Shown: positions 44,231 through 53,698 of the stretch, in pieces
How the letters are laid out: each line of letters starts with the position of its first letter
Position numbering within the stretch: position 1 is the first letter of the stretch
Source of the DNA: Flavobacteriaceae bacterium GF1
GTDB lineage: Bacteria; Bacteroidota; Bacteroidia; Flavobacteriales; Flavobacteriaceae
NCBI GenBank assembly: GCA_009797885.1
Contig: WNKP01000006.1
Span: forward strand, 186,001-250,000
Length of the DNA: 64,000 nucleotides
Direction of reading: 5' to 3'
Program-made: the position numbers and the translations under genes
The notes under the pieces: model-generated
Seen by the model: only the letters and a program-made list of their open reading frames with translations
Databases searched by the model: none
Told to the model about the DNA's origin: nothing

Positions 44231-45082
44231 TTAGAATTGTACCACCAATCCCATTCGGTTTGGACCAAAGGTAAGGTTCCAACTGACAGTGCTCTCTTTA
44301 CGTTCCGGATTGTACTTTTCGGTATATTTTCTATCCAGATAACGGTCAATGGATTCCACAACGAATATACTGAACACCGTGCTGAAGGCCACATCCGAAA
44401 TCCAATGAAAACCATCCACTACCCTTACCAAACCGGGAATTGATCCAATGGTATAAAGGCCTGCTTTCACCCAAGGGCTTTTAAACTGTTTGGCTATGGC
44501 GTAGGCATTGGTAAAGGCCAGCATGGCATGTCCGGAAGGGAAGGAATCGTAGTTGAATACCCGATCTAGATTCAAAGGGTCAAAAGTAAATGAGGAATCC
44601 CCGCTTTTAGGTCTCGCCCTACCAATGATACGTTTACTTACTTGTTGAAAAAAACCACTTGCCGTTGCGGAGGAAATCAAGAGCACCCCGGTCCTCCTGA
44701 GCTTTTCGCTCTTGGTAAAAAGACCGGCCAGATAAACGCTTCCGGTCAACATATAGTTTTTATCGGGATTTCCATATTCGTTCCCATAATCCTTCACGAA
44801 TTGAGGAACGTCATCCCGAAAGCCATCGATCCATCCATCCACTTCGTCATCAACGGTAAAAAGAAGTGCCGTGCCCGCCATGGTGTACCCAAAATTGGCC
44901 CATTGCCGACCTTTCCAATGAAATGGTCGACTGTAGGAATAACCAATTCCCCCAAAGACATTTTCCATATCATAAGTGAAATTCTTCCAGAGGTTTCCCC
45001 GATCGGCATTGATTTGAAGTTCCTGGGCATGGCCCGCTACAGCAATAAAAAATACGAGAATGCTAACTTTCCAATAGTTCAT
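44231..45082 (-). CDS. PAP2-family membrane phosphatase
   Basis: This 283-residue protein has a signal/TM start (VSILVFFIAVAGHAQ) and the three PAP2 motifs: KRIIGRARPKSG, the SGHAMLAF region (YDSFPSGHAML) and VVDGFHWISDVAFS with its catalytic His and Asp. It probably removes phosphate from lipid or isoprenoid phosphates at the envelope. The C-terminal tail is beta-like (VSWNLTFGPNRMGLVVQF). It is 22 bp after the HDAC-like gene. Confidence 0.88.
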   Translation of the reverse strand: MNYWKVSILVFFIAVAGHAQELQINADRGNLWKNFTYDMENVFGGIGYSYSRPFHWKGRQWANFGYTMAGTALLFTVDDEVDGWIDGFRDDVPQFVKDYGNEYGNPDKNYMLTGSVYLAGLFTKSEKLRRTGVLLISSATASGFFQQVSKRIIGRARPKSGDSSFTFDPLNLDRVFNYDSFPSGHAMLAFTNAYAIAKQFKSPWVKAGLYTIGSIPGLVRVVDGFHWISDVAFSTVFSIFVVESIDRYLDRKYTEKYNPERKESTVSWNLTFGPNRMGLVVQF

Positions 45083-45104
45083 TTGATGATTTCAGGCCCC
45101 AAAA

Positions 45105-46007
45105 CTAAAAAAATATTTCCTGCGCCAGACGAAAGGTATTGGCATGGGCCTCAATAATAGTTTTAATGTTGGGGGAATAGCCACCGCCCATACTGCACTG
45201 TACCGGAATACCATGGTCCTTACAGGTTTGGAGCACAAAACGGTCCCGCTCCCGACAACCGTCAACGGTCATCCCCAGGGTCCCCAATTTGTCGGTTGCC
45301 ACCACATCCACGCCACAGAGGTAAAAGATAAAATCGGGACGAACGTCATCCAGTACCCTGGAAAGGGTTTCTTTCAGGATGGAAAGATAGGTGTCGTCAT
45401 CGGTTCCCTTTTCCATGGGAATATCCAAATCGGAGATTTCCTTTTTGAAGGGATAGTTGGCCTTGCCATGCATGGAAAACGTAAAGACCGACCTGTCCTT
45501 TTGGAATATTTCCGCAGTACCATTGCCCTGATGTACATCCAAATCCACAATCAATAGCTGTTGTGCCAACTCCTTGGCCTGAAGGTATCTCGCCCCTATG
45601 GCTTGATCGTTCAGCATACAAAAGGCCTCCCCGCGATCGGAATAGGCGTGATGGGTGCCACCGGCAATATTCATGGCAATCCCATGTTCCAGGGCAAAAT
45701 GACAGCCTTGGATAGTACCGTCGGCAATGATCCGCTCCCGTTGCACCAATTCCTTCGATAACGGAAAACCAATCTTGCGGACCTCACTGGGCTTTAGTTG
45801 AAGTCCCACCAGCCTATTAAAATAGGCCTCTTGATGGGCTTTCAGGATATGGTGATCCTCGGGGAGTATGGGCTCAAAAAAGTTATCCGGACCACAGGTG
45901 CCCTCGTGAAGCAATTGTTCGGGCAATAGCTCGTATTTGATCATCGGAAAACGATGGCCTTCCGGAAGGGGGTGTTTGTAAATGGGATGGTACGCTATTT
46001 TTAGCAA
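45105..46007 (-). CDS. Histone-deacetylase-family (AcuC/APAH-type) hydrolase
   Basis: This 300-residue zinc enzyme shows the deacetylase set: GGTHHAYSDRGEAFCMLND (charge-relay His pair), LIVDLDVHQGNGTAEIF (zinc Asp/His), FTFSMHGKANYPF, and CGVDVVATDKLGTLGM (zinc Asp). Bacterial members deacetylate polyamines, acetoin-linked proteins or acetyl-lysine. It may link to acetate metabolism, but no evidence points to a specific substrate. Gene lies 10 bp after tex and 22 bp before the PAP2 gene, so the three share an operon. Confidence 0.9.
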   Translation of the reverse strand: MLKIAYHPIYKHPLPEGHRFPMIKYELLPEQLLHEGTCGPDNFFEPILPEDHHILKAHQEAYFNRLVGLQLKPSEVRKIGFPLSKELVQRERIIADGTIQGCHFALEHGIAMNIAGGTHHAYSDRGEAFCMLNDQAIGARYLQAKELAQQLLIVDLDVHQGNGTAEIFQKDRSVFTFSMHGKANYPFKKEISDLDIPMEKGTDDDTYLSILKETLSRVLDDVRPDFIFYLCGVDVVATDKLGTLGMTVDGCRERDRFVLQTCKDHGIPVQCSMGGGYSPNIKTIIEAHANTFRLAQEIFF

Positions 46008-46017
46008 TTTGGGTTTT

Positions 46018-48144
46018 CTATGGTTTATGAAGTTTTAACTGAATCCTTTTTCGGGCCCTATCCACATCCAAAACCTTTACAATGAGCTGTTGGTGAAGGC
46101 TTACGTGGGCATTTACATCTTTTACGAAACCGTCCGCAAGATTGGAAATGTGGATGAGGCCGCTCTCTTTGATGCCGATGTCCACAAAACAACCAAAATT
46201 GGTGATATTGTTGACAATACCGGGCAACAGTTGGCCTTCCCGCAAGTCATCAATGGTCCTAATGTTTTGATCAAAGGTGAACACTTTTGCCTTGTCCCTG
46301 CGGTCCAGCCCCGGTTTTTCCAACTCCTCTAGGATATCGTTCAGGGTAGGCAGTCCAATGGCCTCGGTGGTATAATTTTCAAGGGGAATGCTTTTCAGAA
46401 TTTCTTTGTTTCCCAGGATTTCACCCAAGGGGACCTTCCTGTCCGCAGCCATTTTTTTCACTATGGGATAGCTTTCCGGATGCACTGCGGAATCGTCCAA
46501 TGGATGGTCCCCATCTTTTATTCGAAGAAATCCAGCTCCCTGCTCAAACGCCTTATGCCCTAAACGCGGTACGTTTTTGATGGCCTCCCTATTTTTGAAA
46601 GGACCATTTTGATTGCGGTACAAGACAATGTTTTCGGCAATCCTGGGCCCAACGCCCGACACATAGCTCAACAGGGAAATACTTGCGGTATTGATGTTCA
46701 CCCCCACGGAGTTGACACAACTTTCCACAACCGTATCCAAAGAGGTTTTCAGCTTGGTTTGGTCCACATCGTGCTGGTACTGTCCCACACCAATGGATTT
46801 TGGATCGATCTTGACCAATTCCGCCAAGGGGTCCGCCAAACGTCTGCCAATGGAAACCGCTCCCCTTACCGTTACATCATAATTTGGGAATTCGTCCCGG
46901 GCAATTTTTGAAGCGGAATAAATGGAAGCCCCAGCTTCACTGACCACAAAAACCTCAATGGGGTTCTTAAAGGCAATACGTTTTACTAGACGTTCCGTTT
47001 CCCGTGATGCCGTGCCATTGCCAATGGCTATGGCCTCTATTTTATGGGCATCTACCAGGGAGCTTAGTTTTTTAATGGCCCCTTTGCTATCATTTTTTGG
47101 GGCATGGGGATAGATGGTTTCATTGTGCTTTAAATCGCCCTGGGCATCCAAACAAACCACTTTGCATCCTGTCCTAAAACCGGGGTCGATGGCCAATATC
47201 CGTTTTTCACCTAGGGGGGCACCCAACAATAACTGTTTTAGGTTTTTTGAAAAGACCTGTATGGCCTCGTCATCGGCTTTCCCTTTTGCCGATTTTAAAA
47301 GCTCATTTGATAAGGAAGGGAACAGCAAACGCTTATACGCATCAACTATGGCCAGTTCAATATGAGGGGTACACGAATTGTTTGATTTAATGATGCGACG
47401 TTCGATGTTTTGGATGGCGCGTTCATCGTCCAACATGATTTTAAGTCGAATAAACCCTTCCTTTTCGGCACGCTGTATGGCCAAAAACCGATGTGAGGGA
47501 CAACGGTTCAAGGGTTCGGAGAAATCAAAATAATCCCTGAATTTTTGGGCGGCCTCCTCGTCCGCCTTGGTCTTTATGGCCTTGGTGGTGATAAGGGCAT
47601 GTCTTTCCAGTTGATTTCGCAATTGGTTGCGGATGTCCGTACGCTCATTGATCCATTCCGCGATGATGTGGCGGGCGCCCTCCAACGCTTCGTCCTCACT
47701 GTTGATCGTAGTGCTCAGATACTTTGAAGCGATAAAATCGATATCCTCCGTACGTTGGGCCATGATGATTTTAGCCAAGGGCTCGAGTCCATTTTTACGG
47801 GCCGTTTCGGCTTTGGTCTTTTTACTCTTTTTAAAGGGCAGGTACAGATCTTCCAAAGCCGTAAGATTGGTACAGTCCTCAAATTTTGATTTTAGTTCCG
47901 CGGTCAGTACGCCTTGTTCTTCCACTGCTTTTAGAATGGCCATTTTTCGTTTTTCGAGCGCTTCAAACTGTGTTTTGAACTTTACGATGGCGCCAACCGC
48001 AACTTCATCCAAATTGCCCGTACGTTCTTTACGATAGCGGGATATAAAGGGAATGGTACAATCCTCGTTTAGAAGTTGGACCGTGTTTTCAACACTTTTT
48101 AATGGAATGTCCGTGTGTTGGGCGATAAAGGAAATTAACTGCAT
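46018..48144 (-). CDS. tex: Tex-family RNA-binding transcription accessory protein
   Basis: This 708-residue protein has the Tex N-terminal helical domain (about 1-200; IPFISRYRKERTGNLDEVA), an RNase-H-like YqgF domain (about 320-450; ILAIDPGFRTGCKVVCLD, IAIGNGTASRETE), helix-hairpin-helix motifs (LLSYVSGVGPRIAENIVLYR) and a C-terminal S1 domain (about 635-708; IVNNITNFGCFVDIGIKESG). Tex helps transcription and RNA processing and is a conserved core protein. The length is slightly short but complete. It heads the leftward tex-HDAC-PAP2 group. Confidence 0.95.
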   Translation of the reverse strand: MQLISFIAQHTDIPLKSVENTVQLLNEDCTIPFISRYRKERTGNLDEVAVGAIVKFKTQFEALEKRKMAILKAVEEQGVLTAELKSKFEDCTNLTALEDLYLPFKKSKKTKAETARKNGLEPLAKIIMAQRTEDIDFIASKYLSTTINSEDEALEGARHIIAEWINERTDIRNQLRNQLERHALITTKAIKTKADEEAAQKFRDYFDFSEPLNRCPSHRFLAIQRAEKEGFIRLKIMLDDERAIQNIERRIIKSNNSCTPHIELAIVDAYKRLLFPSLSNELLKSAKGKADDEAIQVFSKNLKQLLLGAPLGEKRILAIDPGFRTGCKVVCLDAQGDLKHNETIYPHAPKNDSKGAIKKLSSLVDAHKIEAIAIGNGTASRETERLVKRIAFKNPIEVFVVSEAGASIYSASKIARDEFPNYDVTVRGAVSIGRRLADPLAELVKIDPKSIGVGQYQHDVDQTKLKTSLDTVVESCVNSVGVNINTASISLLSYVSGVGPRIAENIVLYRNQNGPFKNREAIKNVPRLGHKAFEQGAGFLRIKDGDHPLDDSAVHPESYPIVKKMAADRKVPLGEILGNKEILKSIPLENYTTEAIGLPTLNDILEELEKPGLDRRDKAKVFTFDQNIRTIDDLREGQLLPGIVNNITNFGCFVDIGIKESGLIHISNLADGFVKDVNAHVSLHQQLIVKVLDVDRARKRIQLKLHKP

Positions 48145-48223
48145 TTATGGATTGTTCTAAATTGGGGTCAATGGATTCCTTCCCCAGTTGCAACAAAAAG
48201 AATCATTCACCGATCCTCCAATG

Positions 48224-49708
48224 TTACGGTAAAATCTTTACCAATTTGTACGTGCCCTCTTTTTTATTGTAACTACCGTGGAGAAAGAAATCCCCATATT
48301 TTACAAATGCCACCAGGCGATTGCTTTTCTTCTTATACTTGTCCAACTTATCATAGATATCCTCATAGGTCTCTTCATTAAGTACCCCATAGTTTTCAGA
48401 ATTCAATAGCAAATATTTATCAAATCCGTAAGAAGAGGTACTAAATGATGGGTTTCCCCCAAAATACATGGGCGGGGTACTGGCAATTGACACATTTCCA
48501 AAGGCGTCGGAGCTCGCACTGACAGAGCCCGGGGACATTAACATTCCTCCTCCAGCAGAGCTGCTGGGCGGGGTATATCCACCGATTTTCAATAAAATGC
48601 GCTCTCTTGTTGATTGCACGTATAATCCCGAGAATGTAGCATATTTTAAACTTCTGAAAAAAGCCTTGGCATCCTTTGTTTTTTCTTTCGTTTTTGATGT
48701 TTCAATTGATGCCGGTCCTACGGGTGATATTAACAATTTTGTACTCTTGAAGTTTATCCCTTGATTGGGGTCAAGTTTCAAAACCTTTAATACCTTTTTA
48801 CTTTCCAAATCCTTGATGTCAATGACAAGGAGTTTTTTTGAGACAATCAGCGAATAAATTTTGTTCTCGGATATAAAGGAGTTTGTTCTCAAAGAGCTTT
48901 CCACACCCTCGGCAAATTCCCTTGTTGGAATTGGTGCGTAATCGGCTTTTGCCGTTCCTTTTTGTTGGTCCAGGGATATAATTCTTGTGCCATTTTTATT
49001 GTTGTTCAAGGAAATGGTGATTGTGTTTTTTGACGGGTATATTTTTATTGACTTACCATATTGAATGGCCTTGTTGGACAGTTCACCGGTAATAGTGGCC
49101 ACATTCCCTGCATATAAAACATCGGATAAAGGAACTATTTTGGAATCTTTCGAATAAAATCTTTCCTTGTTTAGATCAAAAGACGTTTTTTGAGGGTCAT
49201 TTCCATTGAATTTATAAAGATTTAAAATTGACTGATTGCGATTAACGGTGAGCATCATAAATTGATTGTTATCGCTCATATATTGTACAACTTTTTCTTT
49301 CTTGATCTTAAGGTCGAAACTATGATTTTTAAAAGTTCCATTTTCATCAATGGAAACCCGATTGAATTTGCCCTTAGCTTTTTTATGAAAATAAAGACTA
49401 ATTGTATTTTCCGTGTCCACCGCAATGCCTACTGCTTGTTTAAATGAAAGGTCATCAGGCTTTTGGTATGTATTGAGATTCATTTCCCTGATAGCGGAAT
49501 CGTATTTGATATGGATGATATTTTGATCGGTAATACTTTTTGAAATGGCAAAAATGTGAACGTTTTTATTATGGTCCACCTGAGGGAATACTACTGTGGA
49601 CTCAAACTCCTTTAATTTCATTTTTGCCGAAGCTATTTCTTCTTGGGCAAATGAATGGTACATGCCCAGCAAAAGGGCTATGGTTAGGGCGCAAAGATGT
49701 TTAACCAT
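48224..49708 (-). CDS. Secreted hypothetical protein, 494 aa
   Basis: This protein has a signal peptide (about 1-21, ending MYHSFAQ) and a beta-rich body. A low-complexity Gly/Ser-rich patch sits near residues 382-425 (PPSSSAGGGMLMSPGSVSAS). The C-terminus is Lys/Tyr-rich (DIYDKLDKYKKKSNR). No domain is recognised. It is 15 bp downstream of metG on the same strand and may be co-transcribed; the metG pairing gives no clear hint of function. Confidence 0.7.
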   Translation of the reverse strand: MVKHLCALTIALLLGMYHSFAQEEIASAKMKLKEFESTVVFPQVDHNKNVHIFAISKSITDQNIIHIKYDSAIREMNLNTYQKPDDLSFKQAVGIAVDTENTISLYFHKKAKGKFNRVSIDENGTFKNHSFDLKIKKEKVVQYMSDNNQFMMLTVNRNQSILNLYKFNGNDPQKTSFDLNKERFYSKDSKIVPLSDVLYAGNVATITGELSNKAIQYGKSIKIYPSKNTITISLNNNKNGTRIISLDQQKGTAKADYAPIPTREFAEGVESSLRTNSFISENKIYSLIVSKKLLVIDIKDLESKKVLKVLKLDPNQGINFKSTKLLISPVGPASIETSKTKEKTKDAKAFFRSLKYATFSGLYVQSTRERILLKIGGYTPPSSSAGGGMLMSPGSVSASSDAFGNVSIASTPPMYFGGNPSFSTSSYGFDKYLLLNSENYGVLNEETYEDIYDKLDKYKKKSNRLVAFVKYGDFFLHGSYNKKEGTYKLVKILP

Positions 49709-49723
49709 TTAATAGTTCTTTTA

Positions 49724-51829
49724 TTAGCTAATTATGACACCATTATCGGTGCCGCTTTCATCCGGATTTACAAAGACCAATTTACCTTCGGAATTTTCAG
49801 TCATCAGGATCATTCCCTGGCTCTCCACGCCACGGAGCTTTCTGGGGGCAAGATTCACTAATACGGTCACCTGTTTGCCTATGATTTCCTCTGGGGCAAA
49901 GCTTTCGGCAATACCGGAAACAATGGTTCGTACATCCAATCCCGTATCCACCTTTAGGACCAATAGCTTATCTGCCTTGGGCATTTTAGCAGCTTCCAGG
50001 ACGGTCCCTACGCGCATGTCCATTTTCGCAAAATCATCATAGGTAATGATGTCTTTTTGAGGAGTCAATGGATTCTCATCAGCACCGTCGGAAGTACCTG
50101 TGCTGAGGGTAGTCGAAGCATTGGACAATTTGGTAGCTTCCAACTTGGCCAACTGGGCTTCAATCTCGGTATTCTCTATCTTTCGAAACAGCAGTTCACT
50201 CTTTCCAATCCCGTGACCGGATGGGAGTAGGGTTTCGTTTTCCGAAATGGCACGCCAATCGTTTTCGATATTATTTTCAGTTATGCGGAGGATTTCTTTC
50301 AATTTAGTTGAGGTAAAGGGCAAAAAAGGTTCGCTTAACGCTGCCAGTCCAGCGGCAATTTGGAGCGCAACGTACATTACGGTCCTGGTCCGCCCTTCAT
50401 CGGTCTTGACCAATTTCCAAGGTTCCTCATCGGCCAGGTACTTATTCCCCAAACGGGCGAGATTCAATAATTCCTGACTGGCCTCCCGAAAACGGTAACG
50501 TTCCAATGAATCACTAAGTTTTGACGGAAATCCCTGAAGCAATGCCAGCGTTTGTTGGTCCACCTCGTTGAACTCCGAAGTTTTTGGAACAATGCCGTCA
50601 TAATACTTATGGGTCAATACCACCACCCGATTGATAAAATTCCCAAAAATGGCCACCAATTCGTTGTTGTTCCTGGCCTGGAAATCCTTCCAGGTAAAAT
50701 CATTGTCCTTGGTTTCAGGTGCATTTGCGGTTAAAGTGTACCGCAGTACATCCTGCATATTGGGAAATTCCTCCAAATATTCATGTAACCATACCGCCCA
50801 ATTTTTGGAAGTGGACAACTTGTTTCCCTCCAGGTTCAAGAATTCATTCGCGGGCACGTTTTCCGGAAGCACATAATCCCCATGGGCCTTTAACATACTA
50901 GGGAAAATAATGCAGTGGAATACAATGTTGTCCTTACCGATAAAGTGAAGCAATTTGGTGTTTTTGTCCTTCCAGTAGGGCTCCCAATCCGTGCCTTTTC
51001 TTTTGGCCCACTCCTTGGTGGAGGAAATATAACCGATAGGGGCGTCAAACCAGACATACAGCACTTTGCCTTCGCCTCCTTCCACCGGCACCGGGATTCC
51101 CCAATCCAGATCGCGGGTTACCGCCCGGGGTTTTAGGCCGTCATCGATCCAGGATTTGCATTGGCCATAGACGTTGGGTTTCCAATCCGATTTATGGCCT
51201 TCCAAAATCCATTCCTTTAGAAAGCTTTCATACCTGTCCAAAGGTAAAAACCAATGTTTGGTGTGCTTTAAGGTGGGAACGGCTCCTGACAGCGTGGACT
51301 TGGGATTGATCAGGTCCGTTGCATTTAAGGAAGAACCGCAATTCTCGCATTGATCGCCATAGGCCTCTTCATATCCGCAACGGGGGCAAGTACCGGTAAC
51401 AAAACGGTCTGCCAAAAACTGGTTTGCCTCTTCATCATACAATTGTTCAGTGACCTCCTCAATAAAATCCCCTTGGTCGTACAATTTTTTAAAGAAGTCC
51501 GATGCGGTTTCATGATGCACCTGGGCCGAAGTTCTGGAGTAGTTATCAAAGGAAATTCCGAATTCCGCAAAGGATTTTTGGATGATGGCGTGGTATTTAT
51601 CAATAATCTCCTTTGGTGAAACGCCTTCCTTTTTGGCCTTCATAGGGATGGCCACCCCATGTTCGTCACTTCCACAAATAAAGGCCACATCCTTCCCCTG
51701 AAGCCTTTGGTAACGGGCATAGATATCTGCGGGCACATACACCCCTGCCAAGTGACCGATATGTATGGGGCCATTGGTGTAGGGCAATGCTGCCGTTATG
51801 GTAATTCTAGAAGGATTGTCTAGGGACAT
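49724..51829 (-). CDS. metG: Methionyl-tRNA synthetase
   Basis: MetRS charges tRNA-Met. From ATG 51829 ([12 protein letters not shown]) the protein has 701 residues; an upstream in-frame ATG at 51868 adds 13 unlikely residues. The HIGH motif is in [14 protein letters not shown], a four-Cys zinc knuckle in [18 protein letters not shown], and the KMSKS equivalent is NKLSTSKNW. The anticodon-binding helical domain follows, and the C-terminal ~100 residues form a tRNA-binding OB domain ([20 protein letters not shown]). Complete and typical of Bacteroidota. Confidence 0.96.
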   Translation of the reverse strand: MSLDNPSRITITAALPYTNGPIHIGHLAGVYVPADIYARYQRLQGKDVAFICGSDEHGVAIPMKAKKEGVSPKEIIDKYHAIIQKSFAEFGISFDNYSRTSAQVHHETASDFFKKLYDQGDFIEEVTEQLYDEEANQFLADRFVTGTCPRCGYEEAYGDQCENCGSSLNATDLINPKSTLSGAVPTLKHTKHWFLPLDRYESFLKEWILEGHKSDWKPNVYGQCKSWIDDGLKPRAVTRDLDWGIPVPVEGGEGKVLYVWFDAPIGYISSTKEWAKRKGTDWEPYWKDKNTKLLHFIGKDNIVFHCIIFPSMLKAHGDYVLPENVPANEFLNLEGNKLSTSKNWAVWLHEYLEEFPNMQDVLRYTLTANAPETKDNDFTWKDFQARNNNELVAIFGNFINRVVVLTHKYYDGIVPKTSEFNEVDQQTLALLQGFPSKLSDSLERYRFREASQELLNLARLGNKYLADEEPWKLVKTDEGRTRTVMYVALQIAAGLAALSEPFLPFTSTKLKEILRITENNIENDWRAISENETLLPSGHGIGKSELLFRKIENTEIEAQLAKLEATKLSNASTTLSTGTSDGADENPLTPQKDIITYDDFAKMDMRVGTVLEAAKMPKADKLLVLKVDTGLDVRTIVSGIAESFAPEEIIGKQVTVLVNLAPRKLRGVESQGMILMTENSEGKLVFVNPDESGTDNGVIIS

Positions 51830-51887
51830 ATGGACCAATTTAAGCCGCAAAAATAGCGATTTTACCACTGTAAATTAGGCGAGGCCC

Positions 51888-51950
51888 AAAAAAGGAAACC
51901 CTCGAACTGCGCATCCAAATTGGGGTGGGGGACTACGCAGTCGAGGGATT
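51888..51950 (-). terminator. Probable Rho-independent terminator after the DUF1501 gene
   Basis: On the minus strand CCCTCGACTGCGTAG pairs with a bulged CTGCGCAGTTCGAGGG-type arm (arms at about 51935-51950 and 51900-51915), then TTTCCTTTTTT follows. It lies 22-70 bp past the DUF1501 stop (51972) and before metG. Confidence 0.7.
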
Positions 51951-51971
51951 CTGGAAAAAAAATGATTTTCC

Positions 51972-53687
51972 CTACATGATCATTACGGATTTACTCATTT
52001 TCTGGTCCGCAACGTTAATTTGATAAATGTATTTGCCAGTGGAAAGGGTTCCCCGCACCCGTTCACGGATATTGATTTCCGCAGCACCTTCCAGAACCAT
52101 TTCATTGTAAACGGTTCCTACATTTTGTCCAAGGATATTGTACAATTGAATATCCACATGGGCGCTAAAGGGCATTTCCAAATAGATATGGGGGTTGTTA
52201 TCCGTTGGATAGTAAGGTCTATGAACCACCTGGGAACGTTGGTCCTCGTTGGCCATACCTTCTTCGTCATCCCTTGGGGGAGTGTCCGGTAAGGTGGGTG
52301 GATCGTTGTCCATGGCAATTTCATCAAAGGTTTCACCACTACAATTGAAACCAAGGTCAACGGCTTGATATTGATAGCCAAGTAGGTGCTGTTCCACTGC
52401 CGCTCTTGGCACACAAAGCCATTCGGCCAATACGGTTCCATAGAGATTCCTAAAATCCATGGTATATTCCAGGTTACCGCGGCCGTTGGGCTGATCCAGG
52501 GATGGATGGTCACCTACAAAAGCACTTCCGTCGAGGCCGGATCCAAAGAATAATGTTGGGGCGGCTTTTCCATGGTCGGTTCCATTAGATCCATTTTCAA
52601 AAATTCGACGCCCGAACTCGGAAAACGTCATGCTCATCACCTTATTATCCTGTTCCGTAAATGCCAAATCCTCGTAGAAGTTATTTACGGCAATGGACAA
52701 TGTGGACATGAGGCGTTCATGGGCCAAAGGCTGGTTTCCGTGGGTATCAAAACCACCCATGGAAATCATATATACCTTGGTTCCAAGGTTTCCTTTAATG
52801 AGTCGGGCCAACAAGGCCAGCTGTCTGGCAAAACCATTGTCCTGGTATTCCACTTGGTTTTGTCCCCGCTCATAGGCCTCATGGATTTTACCGGCATATT
52901 CGTAGGTCGTGTTCGCTACCCCCCTTAAGAACCGCAATTGGTCGCCATACATACAATTGTCAAAAGGTGCAGTGGCGATATCATAGAAGAATCCGGTTTC
53001 CGCAATTTCCTCCAATTGATCGATATTATTGGTAACGAAGGCATAATTGGTTTCATCGCCCTGGAAAACCAAATTGGCAATGTTTCCAATTTGAATGGCC
53101 GCCGGGGCTTCCGGTGGATTGATCAGATAGTCGGGATAGATATTCTCAAAATACCTTCCCATCCAACCCGTATTCAAACCACTGAATCCGGTAGTGGTCA
53201 AATCCGTATTGGCATAGATATCGGAACCAGTAAAGTGGGACAAACTCTGGTTTTCATAACCTACACCGTGTACGGCCTTGAACTGCCCTTGGCCCCAAAG
53301 GGGTTCCAAAGCGCTCATGTACGAGGGGATTCCAAAATCATCCGTTAATTTTAGAACCTTACTTTCCGGAATGTAGATGTTTGGCCTTTGATTGGCATAA
53401 GTGTCATACTGTTGAATTGGGATAACGGTACTTAAACCATCATTACCTCCATTTAACCGTATCAGCACCAAGATATTATCCGTCTGGGCTTGGTTGATAG
53501 CGGACATTAAAGGAGAAGGTCCTGAGGCAGATAATAGATTACTGCCCAAAAACATGGATCCAGAACCGGCTATTCCCAATGCTTGCATAAAGGAACGCCT
53601 GCTCCAGTTCTTGTGTTCTTGATCATGGCCTTCGTGTTCAAGGCCTTTGTAGGGGGAATTATCGTGGGTATGGTGGGTATCGCACAT
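51972..53687 (-). CDS. DUF1501 family protein with Tat-like signal and T9SS sorting domain
   Basis: This 571-residue protein starts with a charged leader and a twin-arginine-like motif (NWSRRSFMQALGIAGSGSMF, about 29-48). The DUF1501 core follows (ILVLIRLNGGNDGLSTVIPI, MISMGGFDTHGNQP, MSMTFSEFGRRIFENGSNGT). The last ~80 residues are a type-A T9SS C-terminal sorting domain (VDIQLYNILGQNVGTVYNEM, STGKYIYQINVADQ), giving export and surface attachment. The molecular role of DUF1501 is unsettled. It lies 11 bp after the DUF1800 gene, its usual partner. Confidence 0.9.
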   Translation of the reverse strand: MCDTHHTHDNSPYKGLEHEGHDQEHKNWSRRSFMQALGIAGSGSMFLGSNLLSASGPSPLMSAINQAQTDNILVLIRLNGGNDGLSTVIPIQQYDTYANQRPNIYIPESKVLKLTDDFGIPSYMSALEPLWGQGQFKAVHGVGYENQSLSHFTGSDIYANTDLTTTGFSGLNTGWMGRYFENIYPDYLINPPEAPAAIQIGNIANLVFQGDETNYAFVTNNIDQLEEIAETGFFYDIATAPFDNCMYGDQLRFLRGVANTTYEYAGKIHEAYERGQNQVEYQDNGFARQLALLARLIKGNLGTKVYMISMGGFDTHGNQPLAHERLMSTLSIAVNNFYEDLAFTEQDNKVMSMTFSEFGRRIFENGSNGTDHGKAAPTLFFGSGLDGSAFVGDHPSLDQPNGRGNLEYTMDFRNLYGTVLAEWLCVPRAAVEQHLLGYQYQAVDLGFNCSGETFDEIAMDNDPPTLPDTPPRDDEEGMANEDQRSQVVHRPYYPTDNNPHIYLEMPFSAHVDIQLYNILGQNVGTVYNEMVLEGAAEINIRERVRGTLSTGKYIYQINVADQKMSKSVMIM

Positions 53688-53698
53688 AACAAGTAGGT

